Below, piece by piece: positions 1 through 12,746 of a DNA stretch of 64,000 nt (its first letter is position 1; each line of letters opens with the position of its first letter). The translations under genes and the position numbers were made by a program. The notes beneath the pieces are model-generated. The model made no database searches, was not told the origin of the DNA, and was given only the letters and a program-made list of their open reading frames with translations. This DNA comes from Epiperipatus broadwayi (lineage: Eukaryota > Onychophora > Udeonychophora > Euonychophora > Peripatidae): NCBI GenBank assembly GCA_028023455.1, contig JAQFVV010006231.1, positions 1,757,478 to 1,821,477 of the forward strand, written 5' to 3'.

Positions 1-3000
1 CATTTATTTTCTATCTAACTTCAGAGTATATTTTACATGAAATGAAGAATAATTTGATATAATTGTTCATATGACAGTAGAATTTTTTAAAAAAATTGTT
101 CATTTCATGTTCCTTTTACTAATATTCCAATTTTTTTCTTGGGCCAGTTTTTTTTTTTTTTTTAATTCTTGATATTTATAATTTCACTTTGACAATTATA
201 AGACTGTGATTAAATCTCATGTCTGCTTTAAATTGAGCATATTGTGTGGTTTTTATACTCTCTCTAAAATGTTTGAATAAAAATAAAATCTGCTTGGAAG
301 TTCCTGAGAAATTCAAGCATTACAAGTGGTAGAATTTTAGTTATGATTTCAGGATTTTGAGCTCCAAAATCGACTGCCAGTACATTAAACCATACAGAGC
401 ATCAGTTTGAATAAACACAATCATAGTTTCATCTTCTTACATACATAAATTTATCTTTTATAATTTTGAACCATATGATTACAATTTATTGACTCTACAA
501 AAGTTTATTAGTCTTGTATTTTTTGTATCTAGGCCATTATCTCTAATAAACTTATTGTTTTAAATCAGTTTCTCTACATATATTGGAATCTATTAAGCAT
601 TACGATGCTGATTAGTAACCATCTAAATGTTAATAAGATCTTTGATTATAGCCTTAAAAAAAATTAGCCTTAATGTTATCCATATCAAGCTTATATTGCA
701 TATATTACATAGTTTTATATAATGTTTTAATCCTATAAATAAGATTATTGACTTTTCAGAGTAAAATCTTCCTCTTCATCTTATTTTATATAATCCTATC
801 ATAATATTGTATGTTCCCAATCCCCACTTTCAATTTTTTTAATTTTGTAATTTTTCTGATACATTTGAATTTCTTATATTGATTATATCATCTTAAGGTA
901 TATTTTTTATTTTGTTAAGCTCTGAATGAAATTATAATTCTGTGGAAAATAAAATTTCCATATGCATTTATTTTCACCAACAGTAAAGGCATTATGGGTA
1001 TACTAACTAGTTAAGGTATCTAACTAGCATATGCATAACTTGGAGTTCAAATTCAAGTTGGTCTTGAATTTTTTTGGTACCAACTAGTTGTTTATAGCTG
1101 TAGGGGAGGAGAATAGTAAGATTTTATGTTAATCTGTAGTGTCATTGTGGTGATACAATTTAGTCTTTATCTCTGATAAGGTAAGTAACAAACACTTAGC
1201 TCTGAACCAATAATTTTGCTTTTGTTAATGCCAATTTCAATATTATTATTATATTTATAGCAAAATTATTAATTTTGGAGATATTAAAATATGTTTTTAG
1301 TTAACAATAGAAATTAATCTGACATGATTTAGACACAGCACTACATAACATCTTTTAGTTAAATGGTCTCTCGATGTTATATATGTTTTGATTGTCAAAC
1401 TTAATGAAAATGCATCATATAATATATAATAAAAAGATTTTGTGTAACCCTTTGAGTGTTTTGATAACGTTATTTAAAAAAAAATAATCAAGTGTTTATT
1501 TGCTTTAGAATTAATGAGCTCCAGAAGTGACAATTTAAGCTTTGATTTGAAACGTTAAGTTCCTAAGTTTGTCGAATATTATAACAAACAGTTGTTTGTT
1601 TGTTTTTTTACTTATAATTTTTAAAAAAAAATCCAAGAAAGCCTACTTCAATCATGTCCAAATTACAATAATACTTAACTATCTTTAACAACTATTTCTG
1701 GCAATCCCGTGCGATTTAATTTAAAAATAAATTTACTTATAAATTGAAAGTATATTTATTATAAATCAAAAAGAGCTAAAAGATAAAATTCCTAAAAGAA
1801 ATTGTTCTTTATTTCGAGGACAAGTTCTTCTGACTCACAGTAGTCATCAGTTAAAGATAAATCATAGGCTCTTAAGTGGTGAAAATTGCATTAATAGTTA
1901 TTTATATATTCAATTATTGTCTGAAAGAAATAATCACTTGATTAAGTATTAGTATTTTACGTGCTTTTCTGTTTACATCTTAGCACTTACACGCTTGCAA
2001 GCACACACACACACTAAAGGATTATGTGATTAATACAGTAGTAAAAGCAATCTTTACTGTTATTTAATATATTACTCAATTTTAAAAATAAATGTAGTGA
2101 AGAAGGATATTACTATTATATAATACATTCATACTGATTTTAAAAAATAATAATATTGTCATGCCTTCCATCTAGATTTCTTTTTGCTTATTGCTTTAAT
2201 CAATTCATATACATATATATATATTTAAACCGATGTTTTACTTACAAATTAAATAAAGTATAAAATTCAGCTTATTAGTGAAGCCAAAATATTAGTTAAG
2301 TATAAATTTTTTGCCACAATGTTTTAAAGTTTAATGATTAGATTGATATATTATTGATGAAGCTTAATAATGCTTTTTGTTTGATTTATGTATATACGCC
2401 CTTTAAGAGAAAAGAATTATGACTAGATATTAAAACACTTTTAATTATTGGCAATATAAATAATATAGTTGTAAACAACGTTTTATTTACATAAATAATT
2501 TACATATAATATTTACATATAACAGTAGCAAACTCTCCATACAGTAGTGATGTTTTGACGATTTAAAATTGTATATAATAAATTGAAGTGATATAAAATT
2601 TTCAAAGTGGCATTATAAATTATGTAATATTTTATCTATTGCTACATTAGTGAAAAAATTGACCAATCTCTACAGAACTTGTTTCCATTTCAATTGTTTC
2701 TTGACAATTGCTATGAAACAAGACCAATCCTACATAGCAAATTCATTTTCATTAATAATAATAAATGAATGATTTTATTGTTTGAGAATTTATAAGAAGC
2801 TTGATTAGCAAAACTGGGTGTTATCCATGAACATTAACTTAGATTCAGAGTCTGCCTCTCAGTACTGATGTATTCGGCTACCTACATTCTATTTTCTCTT
2901 TAACTAATTTTTTAAACCTTGCATCTATATCATGAAATAATAACGGAATAACATACCTAAAATATAGGTTGTTAAATAGTAACAAATGGTAATAAGATCC

Positions 3001-4040
3001 ACTAGATATTAAATTTTGAATCTTTAAAACCATGTAAATGCACATTGTACTAAAATTATAAAATCATATTCCCTCCAAAATGTAAATTACAAAATTAATT
3101 ACAAATTTAAAAACAAAGTTATTAATCTTATATTTTGAGCTGGATTCTGATAAATATAATAAGACATATATAAGATTTAAATTTTATACTTGTAAATTTT
3201 AAGGATTCTTTAGGTGTCCATAAAAAGACATGGAAATGAATGAAAATAATTTTCTTTTGGTTCACTGAGTCACAACTTTGACACTGGAGGATGTTTTTTT
3301 TTTTTAAATATCACAGCACATTTAAATTAGGAGTTTATCTTCCTGACTAAATTATATTTATATTTTACAGAATTTGCTTCATATATAAACAATTTGACTA
3401 CAAAAGCTAAACTAGTTACTGTATAAATAAAAATGAAAGTTGTAGATTTTTATAAAAATCTCCGATTGTGAATTGATATTTTCCTCATTATGTAATTACA
3501 TCCAATCTAATGAGCACTCAATCAGCCTAACCCAACTTTTTTTTTTTTGTATTTCTTTCCCCCTTAATTCCCTTTAGCAAAAATTTTGTACATAAAATTA
3601 TTTTTCTACATATTCAACAAAATCAGAATTTTTAGATATATTATAAAATCAGAACTTCTTTAACCAACAAACAACTTAATATTAATTTCCTCTTATAATT
3701 TCTGTTTTGGAAAAATAACTAAGTTTATACAATATCAAAAAATCTCATTAGCAATTATATTTTTGCAGTTTTATTTTTCTACTTTACTACATATGTTCAC
3801 TTTTGGATATGTTTAATGAACATTTAAATCAAAATTTAACATTGGATTTTCCCCTAAGAGTATGATAAATTGATTATGCCACCTTTGCTAAAAAGAAAAA
3901 GTAGTAGTTTGCTTGTACAAAAAGACTGAGTAGTCTTTAAATGTATTTGCTATTTCTATATATGTATTATGTAATGCTCTTATCTTTCTACAACAAACAT
4001 TTTAATTCTCTGTTTGTCTGAAGATTTGTAATGATAATAT
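1..4040. other. AT-rich intergenic DNA, nothing recognised
   Basis: No frame above 60 codons and no clear repeat pair. A weak tRNA-like stretch near 985-1,070 has a B-box-like GAGTTCAAATTC but no convincing A box. Confidence 0.7.
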
Positions 4041-4204
4041 TTTAATTGTAATTATATGTTGAACTATTTCCATCATTTAATTGAATTAAAAAATTCAAAC
4101 TTTATTTATATCTTTCCAAATATATTTAACTGATAGTAATATTATGCAGGTTATTATAGAATTCAAAGTTTTGAGTAATATTTTCTTTTATTTCAATGAG
4201 GCTG

Positions 4205-4515
4205 AAGAGAGGAGAAATGTTCCATCATCAGATTTTCAATGAAATGGATGGCAGAAGAATTGTGAGTTGGAGTACTTTGAAGCCTGTCCATTAAAGTATG
4301 AAGATTGACTATCTTAATAAAAAGCTGAGCATTGATTGTATATATGTATGGAAATAGTAATCTGGACCAACTGATGATTACTGGTTTAGGATGAAATATA
4401 TATATTGGTGATTATTTATCTTTTCAACGTGTGTGATCAGATGGATCAGAAATATGAGATGGCATGGAGAGTTGAGGGTCTTGTGAAAGTCTGAGTTAGA
4501 ATCCCTTATATATTA
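4205..4515 (+). mobile_element. family A hammerhead repeat, single copy
   Basis: This copy shares long stretches with the repeats at 18.8-19.1 and 23.2-23.65 kb: GCCTGTCCATTAAAGTATGA, AAGCTGAGCATTGATTGTA, the ribozyme core, TTATCTTTTCAACGTGTGTG, and a tRNA-like segment with a B-box-like GAGTTAGAATCCC. A hammerhead about 60-70 nt upstream of a tRNA-like module recalls schistosome Sm-alpha. It lies inside a MITE copy. Confidence 0.7.
4366..4409 (+). ncRNA. hammerhead ribozyme motif A1 (core kept, stem II decayed)
   Basis: Stem I is ACCAA with TTGGT, extended by AGTAATC with GATTATT. The core is CTGATGA at 4,371-4,377 and GAAA at 4,393-4,396. Stem III is the self-complementary ATATATAT, and predicted cleavage follows the A at 4,404. 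Stem II (TTACT, loop GGTTT, AGGAT) has lost most pairs compared with GTGCT/AGCAC in other copies, so activity is doubtful. Confidence 0.7.
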
Positions 4516-4643
4516 TATTCATAACATTGTGTTTTATACTAACCTATGTGCTATTACTAACAGCTAAATGTGTTTGGAAAGATTTAAATAAAGTATAAAT
4601 TAAAAAAAAAAATTAACAATTCAACTAAATAATGAAAATAGTC

Positions 4644-4900
<257 letters not shown>

Positions 4901-5003
4901 CATTACAAGTATTATTTAATAAAAAAAGTTATATTTTAGTGATTATTATTATTATTTTTTTAAAAAAGATATTAAAAATAGTTTAGGAACTGATTAGCTA
5001 CAT

Positions 5004-5491
5004 CAGGGATGGGTAAATAGCGGCCCATGGACCACATGCAACACGCTAAGAGTTTTTATGAAGCCTGCCAAGACAATCAGAAAAATCCTTCTTGAACTGA
5101 GATTTCCTTCCATGCACAACCGAAGATTCATCTCATATTTTCCACTAGGGTGGCCATGCCAATACATATGTGCAGGGTAGATACAATGTGCAGTGCTTTT
5201 CCAGTTGATATGGTTAATTTCAATTTTGTCTTTGCATTAGCAAATATATATATATTTCCAACTTTAGTGAAATCATATACCCTCTGAAAAAATGTAAAAT
5301 CAGTGATGAATGTCATGTGTTTGGACAAACAAATATTTATTTGCTAAAACAGGGAATAAAGCCGTGTGTTTATTGTGTCATGAAAAAAGGTGTGCCCCCC
5401 TGCTAACCTTCGTTTCCACAAAGTGCCCCCCCCCGATGTGGCCCTCCGCTAACGTCTGTGGTCCCTGAGCCAAAACAATTGCCCACCCCTA
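5004..5491. mobile_element. non-autonomous hAT-like MITE with 8-bp target duplication
   Basis: The ends are CAGGGATGGGTAAA and TTGCCCACCCCTA, the inverted CAGGG(A/G)TGGGCAA ends of many hAT elements; the last base has mutated from G to A. The element is flanked exactly by AGCTACAT at 4,996-5,003 and 5,492-5,499, the 8-bp duplication expected for hAT. At 488 bp it has no room for a transposase; a 66-codon minus-strand frame at 5,128-5,328 is unlike any domain I know. Confidence 0.88.
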
Positions 5492-5839
5492 AGCTACATA
5501 ACAATAAAAATGAGTACCTTACTATTTTTTTTAATGTACAGATTTAGAAAACAATTATCATTTAAAAATTTATCTCTAGGGGATTTTTTAAAAAGTTATT
5601 CATTTAGAAATTGTTTCCCTGAAGTTTGTAAATCATCTTTGTAAATTCTGCACCATTGTGCATAAAAAAAAAAAATTGCAAGTTCTCTGTTGCTAATGTT
5701 GAACCTAAAAATTGATTACTACATCAGTAAAGAATATGACTTTACTAGATAAAAGTAGAAGTGTTGCAATTAATTGAATGTTTATTTGCTCATGTGGTCA
5801 TGTTTTATTGGAATAACAGAAGCACAAGTTGAGGTTTAA

Positions 5840-5947
5840 GTCAAGCGTTGTTAGCCGAAAGGTCATCGCACCCGCCTTGCAAGCAAGTAGTTGGTTGCAG
5901 ACGGGTGTGGGTTCGCGTCCCGGCCGATGCTATGACATAAAAAAAAA
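5840..5947 (+). mobile_element. short tRNA-derived SINE with target duplication
   Basis: A 108-bp unit with an A-box-like TTAGCCGAAAGG, a B-box-like GGGTTCGCGTCCC and a terminal A run. It is flanked by perfect 14-bp direct repeats AAGTTGAGGTTTAA at 5,826-5,839 and 5,948-5,961. It is GC-rich against its surroundings. The tRNA-like part does not fold into a complete modern tRNA, so it is a SINE rather than a tRNA gene. Confidence 0.85.
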
Positions 5948-5961
5948 AAGTTGAGGTTTAA

Positions 5962-8900
5962 TCCAGGAACTTCTATCCCTTTACCATTGTTCTAAAGCGT
6001 TCAAGAAATAGAATTGTTTGTTGTTGGTTTTTTATATCAGATTTCTTTTTTAAAGAAAGTTAATTTCCAACAACCGTTTTTATATATATAATCATTGCTT
6101 AATTAAAAAGATAAATAAATAAAAAAAGATACTCGTTGTAATTTAGTAAAATTAATACATTTATGTGTGTGTATATTTGAATTTATGTTTGTGTATTTAA
6201 AATTAAGCCACAAAAAAATATTTCTTTTCACTTTCAACTTATTTTTATTGATATTTATTATTATTATTATCTTTTTTTTTTCTTAAAAAATAAATAAATA
6301 CTATTGTCAATCATTTTTCATTCTAAAATTCTGTATTCACTGTGGTATTATCATTCTATTGATCCCTTTCCTTTTAGCACATATAGTATACCATTTTAGA
6401 ATATATAATAGAAAATCTTTACATACATATATATTAATGAGTATATATTGTGTGCTCTTTTATAGATAATGGTTCTGTGAGTTCTATATACTGTCTAATT
6501 TCATTAAATGAATCTGTAAGGCATATTTGAATTTCAGAAATATGTGACTATGTAGTGTGTAAAGTTAATTCTTTATTAATAAAAGGTTAGGCATTTTCAT
6601 AGGATGATTTAAAGTCTTGCCATTCTGTATATGCTTATGGAAATAAGTGTTGGCAAAGTCATACACTGTACAAATTGTAAAGTATTTAAAACTATGACAA
6701 ATGCATTCTATATTTTATATGTTGCATTCCTTCTTATCTGAAATCATTGTGTAATGTCAATTAGTGCAATTCAAAAAAATGTTTTGATTTTTTTACTTCA
6801 CTGTGTATAAACCTATATTTTCAGCATATAATGTGTGCATACTCATATATGCGATTTGCTATTATCTGTGAATTTCAGCAATTGTGTCAAGGCATATAAC
6901 CAAATTTTGAAAGTATAATAAAATTAGCGACTTTTTTAAATAAATTTTTATAATTGATTTTCTTTAATATTTATTGTAAAGGGAAAATAAATGAACGAAG
7001 TCATTTTGACATTCATATTTTGTACTGTGAGAATTTTAGATAGATTTATATATTTTTATGGATAATAATTGAGTTTGTAAATTGTGTTTGTCAAACATTT
7101 ATTTTATGTTTTATACATTTTATTGATATTTTTTGCTCAAATATTTTTTTTTTTTTTCATTTGTCCTCTGGATGGTTAAGAGCTATGTTTCTTTTATCTA
7201 CATACATGTAATTTAATTTTCATATGGCTGAATGAAAATAGTTTTAAGTTCTATTATAAATATATATATTTATTTAAATTATATCTTTAAATATTATTAC
7301 TTCTGTTTGGAGAAATTATATAAATTATTGTAATATATATGAAAATAAAATAAAAAAGAATGTTTAAAAAAAAAGTCATTTTATTTTAACTGGACTCTTT
7401 TTTCTGAGCAAATACAATATTCAAGAGGGTTAATTATCTGTTTGCCTGGAGAATGGGAACTAAATTAAAATATAAAACTTTTTTATGGCTCTCCCCTCTC
7501 ATTTTGTCTTTTCATCCCCCTCCCTATATGTATATATTTGGCATTCTAGTGCATATCAATATTTATATATTTAGTTTAATATTTATAAGTTGTTGTTTTT
7601 TTAGTTTGTTTTATTAGTATATTTTAATAGACTAAAATTTTGATCAAAAATCAACTTTTAATATATATTTTTTTCCCCTAAAAAATTTGTTAAGTACTTT
7701 TTATATATACAAACCCCTTTATTTTGATTATATGTTTATGGATCTCAAAGTTCAGATTTGTTAATTATAAATGGAATTTGTAGTAAATAAATACTATATA
7801 TATATAAATTGTTTGTTTATTGATTTTAATTAAATTTCTTTAAACATATTTATTTGTATTTTAGAGTAGAATATAAGTAATGGAAAAAGTAAAAAATCAT
7901 TATTATTCATATTTAATAATAAGCAGGCAAACAAATTGTTTTAGCTGAAGAGTTATAAGAGAATAACACAATTGGAACCCGAAACATAAATATAGAAATG
8001 AATAACTTGCATTGTATTGAAGTAACGTAAAGTAAAATAGGAAGCTTTTAGATCGGGAGAACACATCTATTACTCGATCAATGGACAAGAAATGATGTGG
8101 CTTTCATTAAGAAGCAGTATCTTGCAAGAATTATCATTGAATATGATTCAAAAATGATCAAGTGATGATAATAAGATTTTATCGATGCTCATTGATGCAA
8201 TGCCCAAAATATGAAGCAAGTGAAGAAAAAAAATTTAATTTAATTTTAATTTAAAGTGAAAAATGAGACCACACATCTTACAATTACTTCTATTGACAGG
8301 TGACTGGAATATAGCAGGAAATGGAAAGGAAATATTAGACAATGAGATTTGGAAGCAGGAATTAAACAGGAAGACGATTGATATATTTTTGTGAATTTGT
8401 TATAGTTTATAATTAGTATTTTCACATGCATATTTTGTTTATAAATCTGAACTCATGTGGGAATCATATGTTATATTCAGATCATCTTTCCCTGATTAAA
8501 CACATTACAAGTATAATCAACCAATACAAAAATATTTCTGGTCATAGCATTCTTAACAGCAAAAAAAAAAAAGTAAATAAAGGAATCATTTTGCTACAAA
8601 ATGACTCAAGTAATAGGTACTACTCTTCATTTGGTCACAGCTGTGAAAAGCAGAACTAAAAGATAATTCATATGAACATTATTAAATTGGATTTTCCAAT
8701 TAATTAGCCCTCTAAATATAGCAAATATTTTAAACTTTAATTACAAATGATACTTGTTGAATAATTCAATAGAATTCTTAAATCTATTAATTCATCTGAA
8801 TTTTAAAAAATAAAGAAATTAAAGTCAAATATTAATTGTCGAATGGAAATTACCATAAGATATTTCAAATAAATTCAATGTGAAACTTATTTAAATAAAT

Positions 8901-9261
8901 GCTCAAATCAGTTAAACCCTTATATGAAAACACATTTCTAATTTAAAAACCTTAGCAAATATATGTATGTATCACACAGCAGAAAATAAATATTTAAAAA
9001 GTGCTTAAAATAAATATTCACAAATAACGAAATATTTTTTATGAAACTAAACAAATATTAATTTTTTTATTGTCAGTCCATTTTTCAAATGGCGTAAAGT
9101 ATTGATTAAGTTTTATGGATATTACATGGTAATGGAAAATATCAGTTTTTAACAATGAAAATATACCATCAGATTGACTTCTGTTCCAAAAGTCATGGAT
9201 TATTGTCATATAAATAAATATCTCTGCATAAAGTTCTAAATATAACCTAAAGAATATATTT
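5962..9261. other. AT-rich intergenic DNA, nothing recognised
   Basis: Only simple AT tracts, and frames of 61-77 codons without protein-like features. Confidence 0.7.
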
Positions 9262-9694
9262 ATTGTAATTATATGTTAGATTATTTCCATCAACCAATAT
9301 TAATTGTTTTTTTTGTTTTTTTTTAGAAAAATTCAACTGTTGTTAATTTATGTTTAGAAATCACTCATTAATCTTGCCCTTAAAAAACCAGAGAAATCAG
9401 GAGGATTCATAGGTAAATATATAAAATTTATATTGCCTTTAGCAGAATAACCTATTTGGTTAAATCATCATCTTATGTTTAGTATTTACAAATATAAAGG
9501 CCTCTTGTTTAATTCCCAGGTCATTCAACAACAACTGAAAAAGAAAGAGAATAATATCAATGAAAACAATGTTTTGGATACAAGTCTCTGTACTATTACT
9601 AACAACTGAATGTAATTAAAAAGTTTAAAGTTTGAATTTAAAAAAAAACATTTAACAATTAATGATGGAAGTAGCCCAACATATAATTACAAAT
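9262..9694. mobile_element. MITE copy 2 with inverted ends
   Basis: The left end (TATTGTAATTATATGTTAGA, ATTTCCATCA, then AATTGTT) is repeated in inverted form at the right end (AACAATTAATGATGGAAGTA, CCCAACATATAATTACAA), giving imperfect terminal repeats of about 55 bp. The same ends bound the element at 4.04 kb. No coding capacity. Confidence 0.65.
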
Positions 9695-10027
9695 GAAACA
9701 TCATCATCACAAACTTTCAAACAAAATAATATACTTATTACTGTTGAAAGTAATATAAAAAATTGATTTTAAATTTTAACCTTTAGTTAATAACTAAAAA
9801 AATGTAAAACGAAAAGTTTGAGTTAAGTTAAAAAAACAAAAACAAATCCAAACGGATATCAAGTGATATAGTGGTAAATGAAAAATTTTAAAAGCAGTCA
9901 ATAAAAACAAAATGCAATATTTTAACAATTTAAAATCATTAAAAATTTACCAAATTCAGATAAATTGTTTTAAAGGGTGAAGTGTGAGAAAATTCCCAAT
10001 CTCAATTAGGTTACTAAAAAATGTTGA

Positions 10028-10139
10028 TAATATTTACCGAGGCTGTAACCTCGAGAATATGCGTGTAAATTGCGATAGTAGGTCCATACTTTCGTATTTT
10101 ACATGCATATTCTCGAGGTTACAGCCTCGGTAAATATTA
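10028..10139. repeat. 112-bp near-perfect hairpin element
   Basis: TAATATTTACCGAGGCTGTA and ACCTCGAGAATATGC at 10,028-10,062 recur in inverted form at 10,106-10,139; stems of about 42 bp enclose a loop of about 28 nt. The arms differ at about one position. GC content is well above the flanks. It could be a miniature transposon or a transcribed hairpin; I do not recognise the family. Confidence 0.85.
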
Positions 10140-10629
10140 CTTACATAATCAATGTGTGTTTAATAAATTTATAATTAAAAAATGTTGGATAAATTGTAAC
10201 TGAAATAACAAAGATGGAAAAAATAAACAGAACTATAAGAATATTAACCAGGATACTTTGAATATGGTTATCTTAATAATAATAATACACTCAGTAATAA
10301 TAGACGGGTTTAGATTAGCTTTGAGATCTTTGCCTAAAAATAAATGCATTGTAATTACATCAAAAAAATCTATAGAAAACAAATGTTAAATGTGGTGACC
10401 AATTTATATCGATTAATCTGGAAAATGGTGCAATGGCCTACATATAGGGGAGAAAATCAATATGTTTTGGCATATAAATTAATTATATTTCTTGTCCCAG
10501 ATACAAACACAATTATTTTGAATATCATTCAGTACAGATTAGAATTTTCCATTGAAAAACTGCTAGATCTTCCTAAGAAAAATTGGAGTAAAAAAAATCA
10601 TTATTGATGGTATGCCAATAGTTGAAAAG

Positions 10630-11350
10630 GTCAAAGAATGAAGACAGTTTATGTATTTTTTTGTTTGATTCAGTTGACTATGCTAAATTATGGAATATTC
10701 TTAGAAAAATGAGTATATCAGAATATATTATTATTCTTAAGAGATATCTCCATATGAAAACAGAAATTACAATTAAAACAGACCACTGTAAATAGACTAG
10801 TTTACATTTGAAAATAAATTAGGGAGGATTATATAATATCCTATTTAATTTATGCAATAAGTATTTAATGAGGAAACTGATAATGACCAATGAGCTAAAA
10901 TAGATTTAGATTTGATGGAAGATATATTAATAACTAGCCTAATGACATTTCATTCATAATTAACTTTATATTCTGGTTTTAATTTTTGAGAAGATATGAA
11001 GATACTTATTAGAAAAGTTAAAGATTAGAGCAAAAAGATATGATGAAAAAGTCAAAATGATGGCAACAGATGTTGAAATAATTGAAGATAAGTGAAGTTA
11101 TTTCCTTAAATCAGTCATCAATATTAAATGATCCAATGCTTAGTCATCTTGGTCTAATTCTTAGCTTTAAGCTATGGAAATCTAGAAGAGATCTTTAAAT
11201 ATAGGGATATATATTTAAAAGGACTTTCTATGAATGAGAAAGTTGAACAAGGAAAAATAGAAATGGTGTAGATATTTTAAATATTATTGAAGACTTTTGA
11301 GAATATTGTGGTCAACTAGAAAATTAACATAATTAAGTTAATCAAATTAA
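10630..11350 (+). pseudogene. ancient RTE-like LINE reverse transcriptase relic
   Basis: Broken plus-strand frames contain VDYAKLWNILRKMSISEY, close to the YxKAFDxVxxxxLWxxLRxMGI block of RTE-type reverse transcriptases, followed by remnants of the next blocks. Many stops and indels; clearly dead. Limits are approximate. Confidence 0.45.
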
Positions 11351-11929
11351 ACCAAAACTTTTGATTGAAGTATATATAAATTGTAAGTTATTTTAATTAT
11401 TTTACAAGATAATCTGATTCATTATAAAAGATTATAATACATCAAAAAGTCGATAGTGAAAAAAGACAAAGTTCATCTATGAGAAGGATTAATTCTAACT
11501 TCACAATAATAAACATGCTTTTAAGCAGTTTGATGATTAGCAGAAATTAGATCATCCTAGAGAAATGCTATTTATATGATCCTCAATAGTTGATATTAAA
11601 TTAATGAAGTAATAACAATATTATAAATTTTCAAACATTTTTGAGTATTTGTTTAATTTGTAAATTAAGTGGATAATCAAGCCTGGTAAGAAGCAATCGT
11701 AGATAGATCCATATTATCACTACAAATGATTTACTATCCAAAGAATATTACCCCCCAAAAAGTAAAACATTAGATAAATAAAAACAATAAGTAGGAAGTC
11801 TATTACTTTATTTTTGCATATAGAATATTTGAATTAAGTTTAGGCCCTTGAAAAATTATAAATGTAATAGCTACTTTTATTTGCCCATGAAGCTCTTAAT
11901 AGTGATGCTTTACAATGTAGAATATATAT

Positions 11930-12746
11930 GAAATGTTTGGTACTTTGGTATTATTCCTGCTACGATATATTATTCTAAGTTTGTGATATGTTTAAAATAA
12001 TATTGAGAGATGTGCAGTTAAATGTAATTGATAAAATTTGTTCACAAATCTCTTGGAGATGTTATTTCAAACATATCACAAACTTAGATTAATAAGTCAT
12101 CAGACTAATATGTTATAACATGTGCAATACCAAACTTAAATCTAAAAAAAAAAAAAAGTGGAGAGATATATTCATTACGGAAAAAGGAAAAGACACATTT
12201 CGATGCAAAATAAAAACATGCTACATGTTCAAACCTAAAAAACAAAAACACATCTTATTTCCTATGATATGAAAAAAAAATCTGAAATGTTTTTAAATGA
12301 TGAACTGTAACAAAGTTTTATCTTTATGTTTTTTTTAACCTAAAAAAAATGACAAACTGTAAGATAAAGTTTTAGCTTTATCTAAAAATGGCAAATTGTA
12401 AGTTTAGTCTTATATTTAAAATTTTTTTTATTATAAAAAAACATATATAAAGTTTTAGCAAAAAAAAAAACAACAACCCATAAATATATAAAGTTTTAGC
12501 TGTAAATGTGTTTTTCAATGTAAATGATGTAAGAAATGTATTATATAGTAGGGGGAGGGGAGGCAGCAGAATGAAATGTTTAATATTTTTCAAAATGGAA
12601 AGGGGCAGTTTATTTGACATGGATTAACCATGCCAAGATTCTTGGATGACATGACATCATAAACAGAAACTGCATAAATATTACCGGGACACAAACATCA
12701 GAGTAATACATCATAGCAGGAATAATACCAAAATACCAAATGTTTT
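11930..12746. repeat. nested inverted-repeat element
   Basis: The outer arms (ATGTTTGGTACTTTGGTATT, ATTCCTGCTACGATA at 11,933-11,967; inverted at about 12,700-12,745) are about 45 bp or more. Inside the left part lies a second inverted pair: CTAAGTTTGTGATATGTTT near 11,975 and its reverse near 12,070-12,088. No coding capacity; a foldback-type non-autonomous element is likely. Confidence 0.6.

Larger units (their letters stand above)
4043..4640. mobile_element. MITE copy 1, interrupted by a family A repeat and eroded by a microsatellite
   Basis: The left end (about 4,043-4,085: GTAATTATATGTTG, ATTTCCATCATT) matches both inverted ends of the element at 9,262-9,694. The right end (about 4,605-4,642: AACAATTC, AATAATGAAAATAGT) is the inverted counterpart but stops where the TAG/TAA microsatellite begins. 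The middle holds the hammerhead repeat at 4,205-4,515. Confidence 0.55.

Noticed and set aside
5850-5932. Functional tRNA gene
   Set aside because: A- and B-box-like motifs are present but no full acceptor stem; the A tail and target duplications show a SINE.
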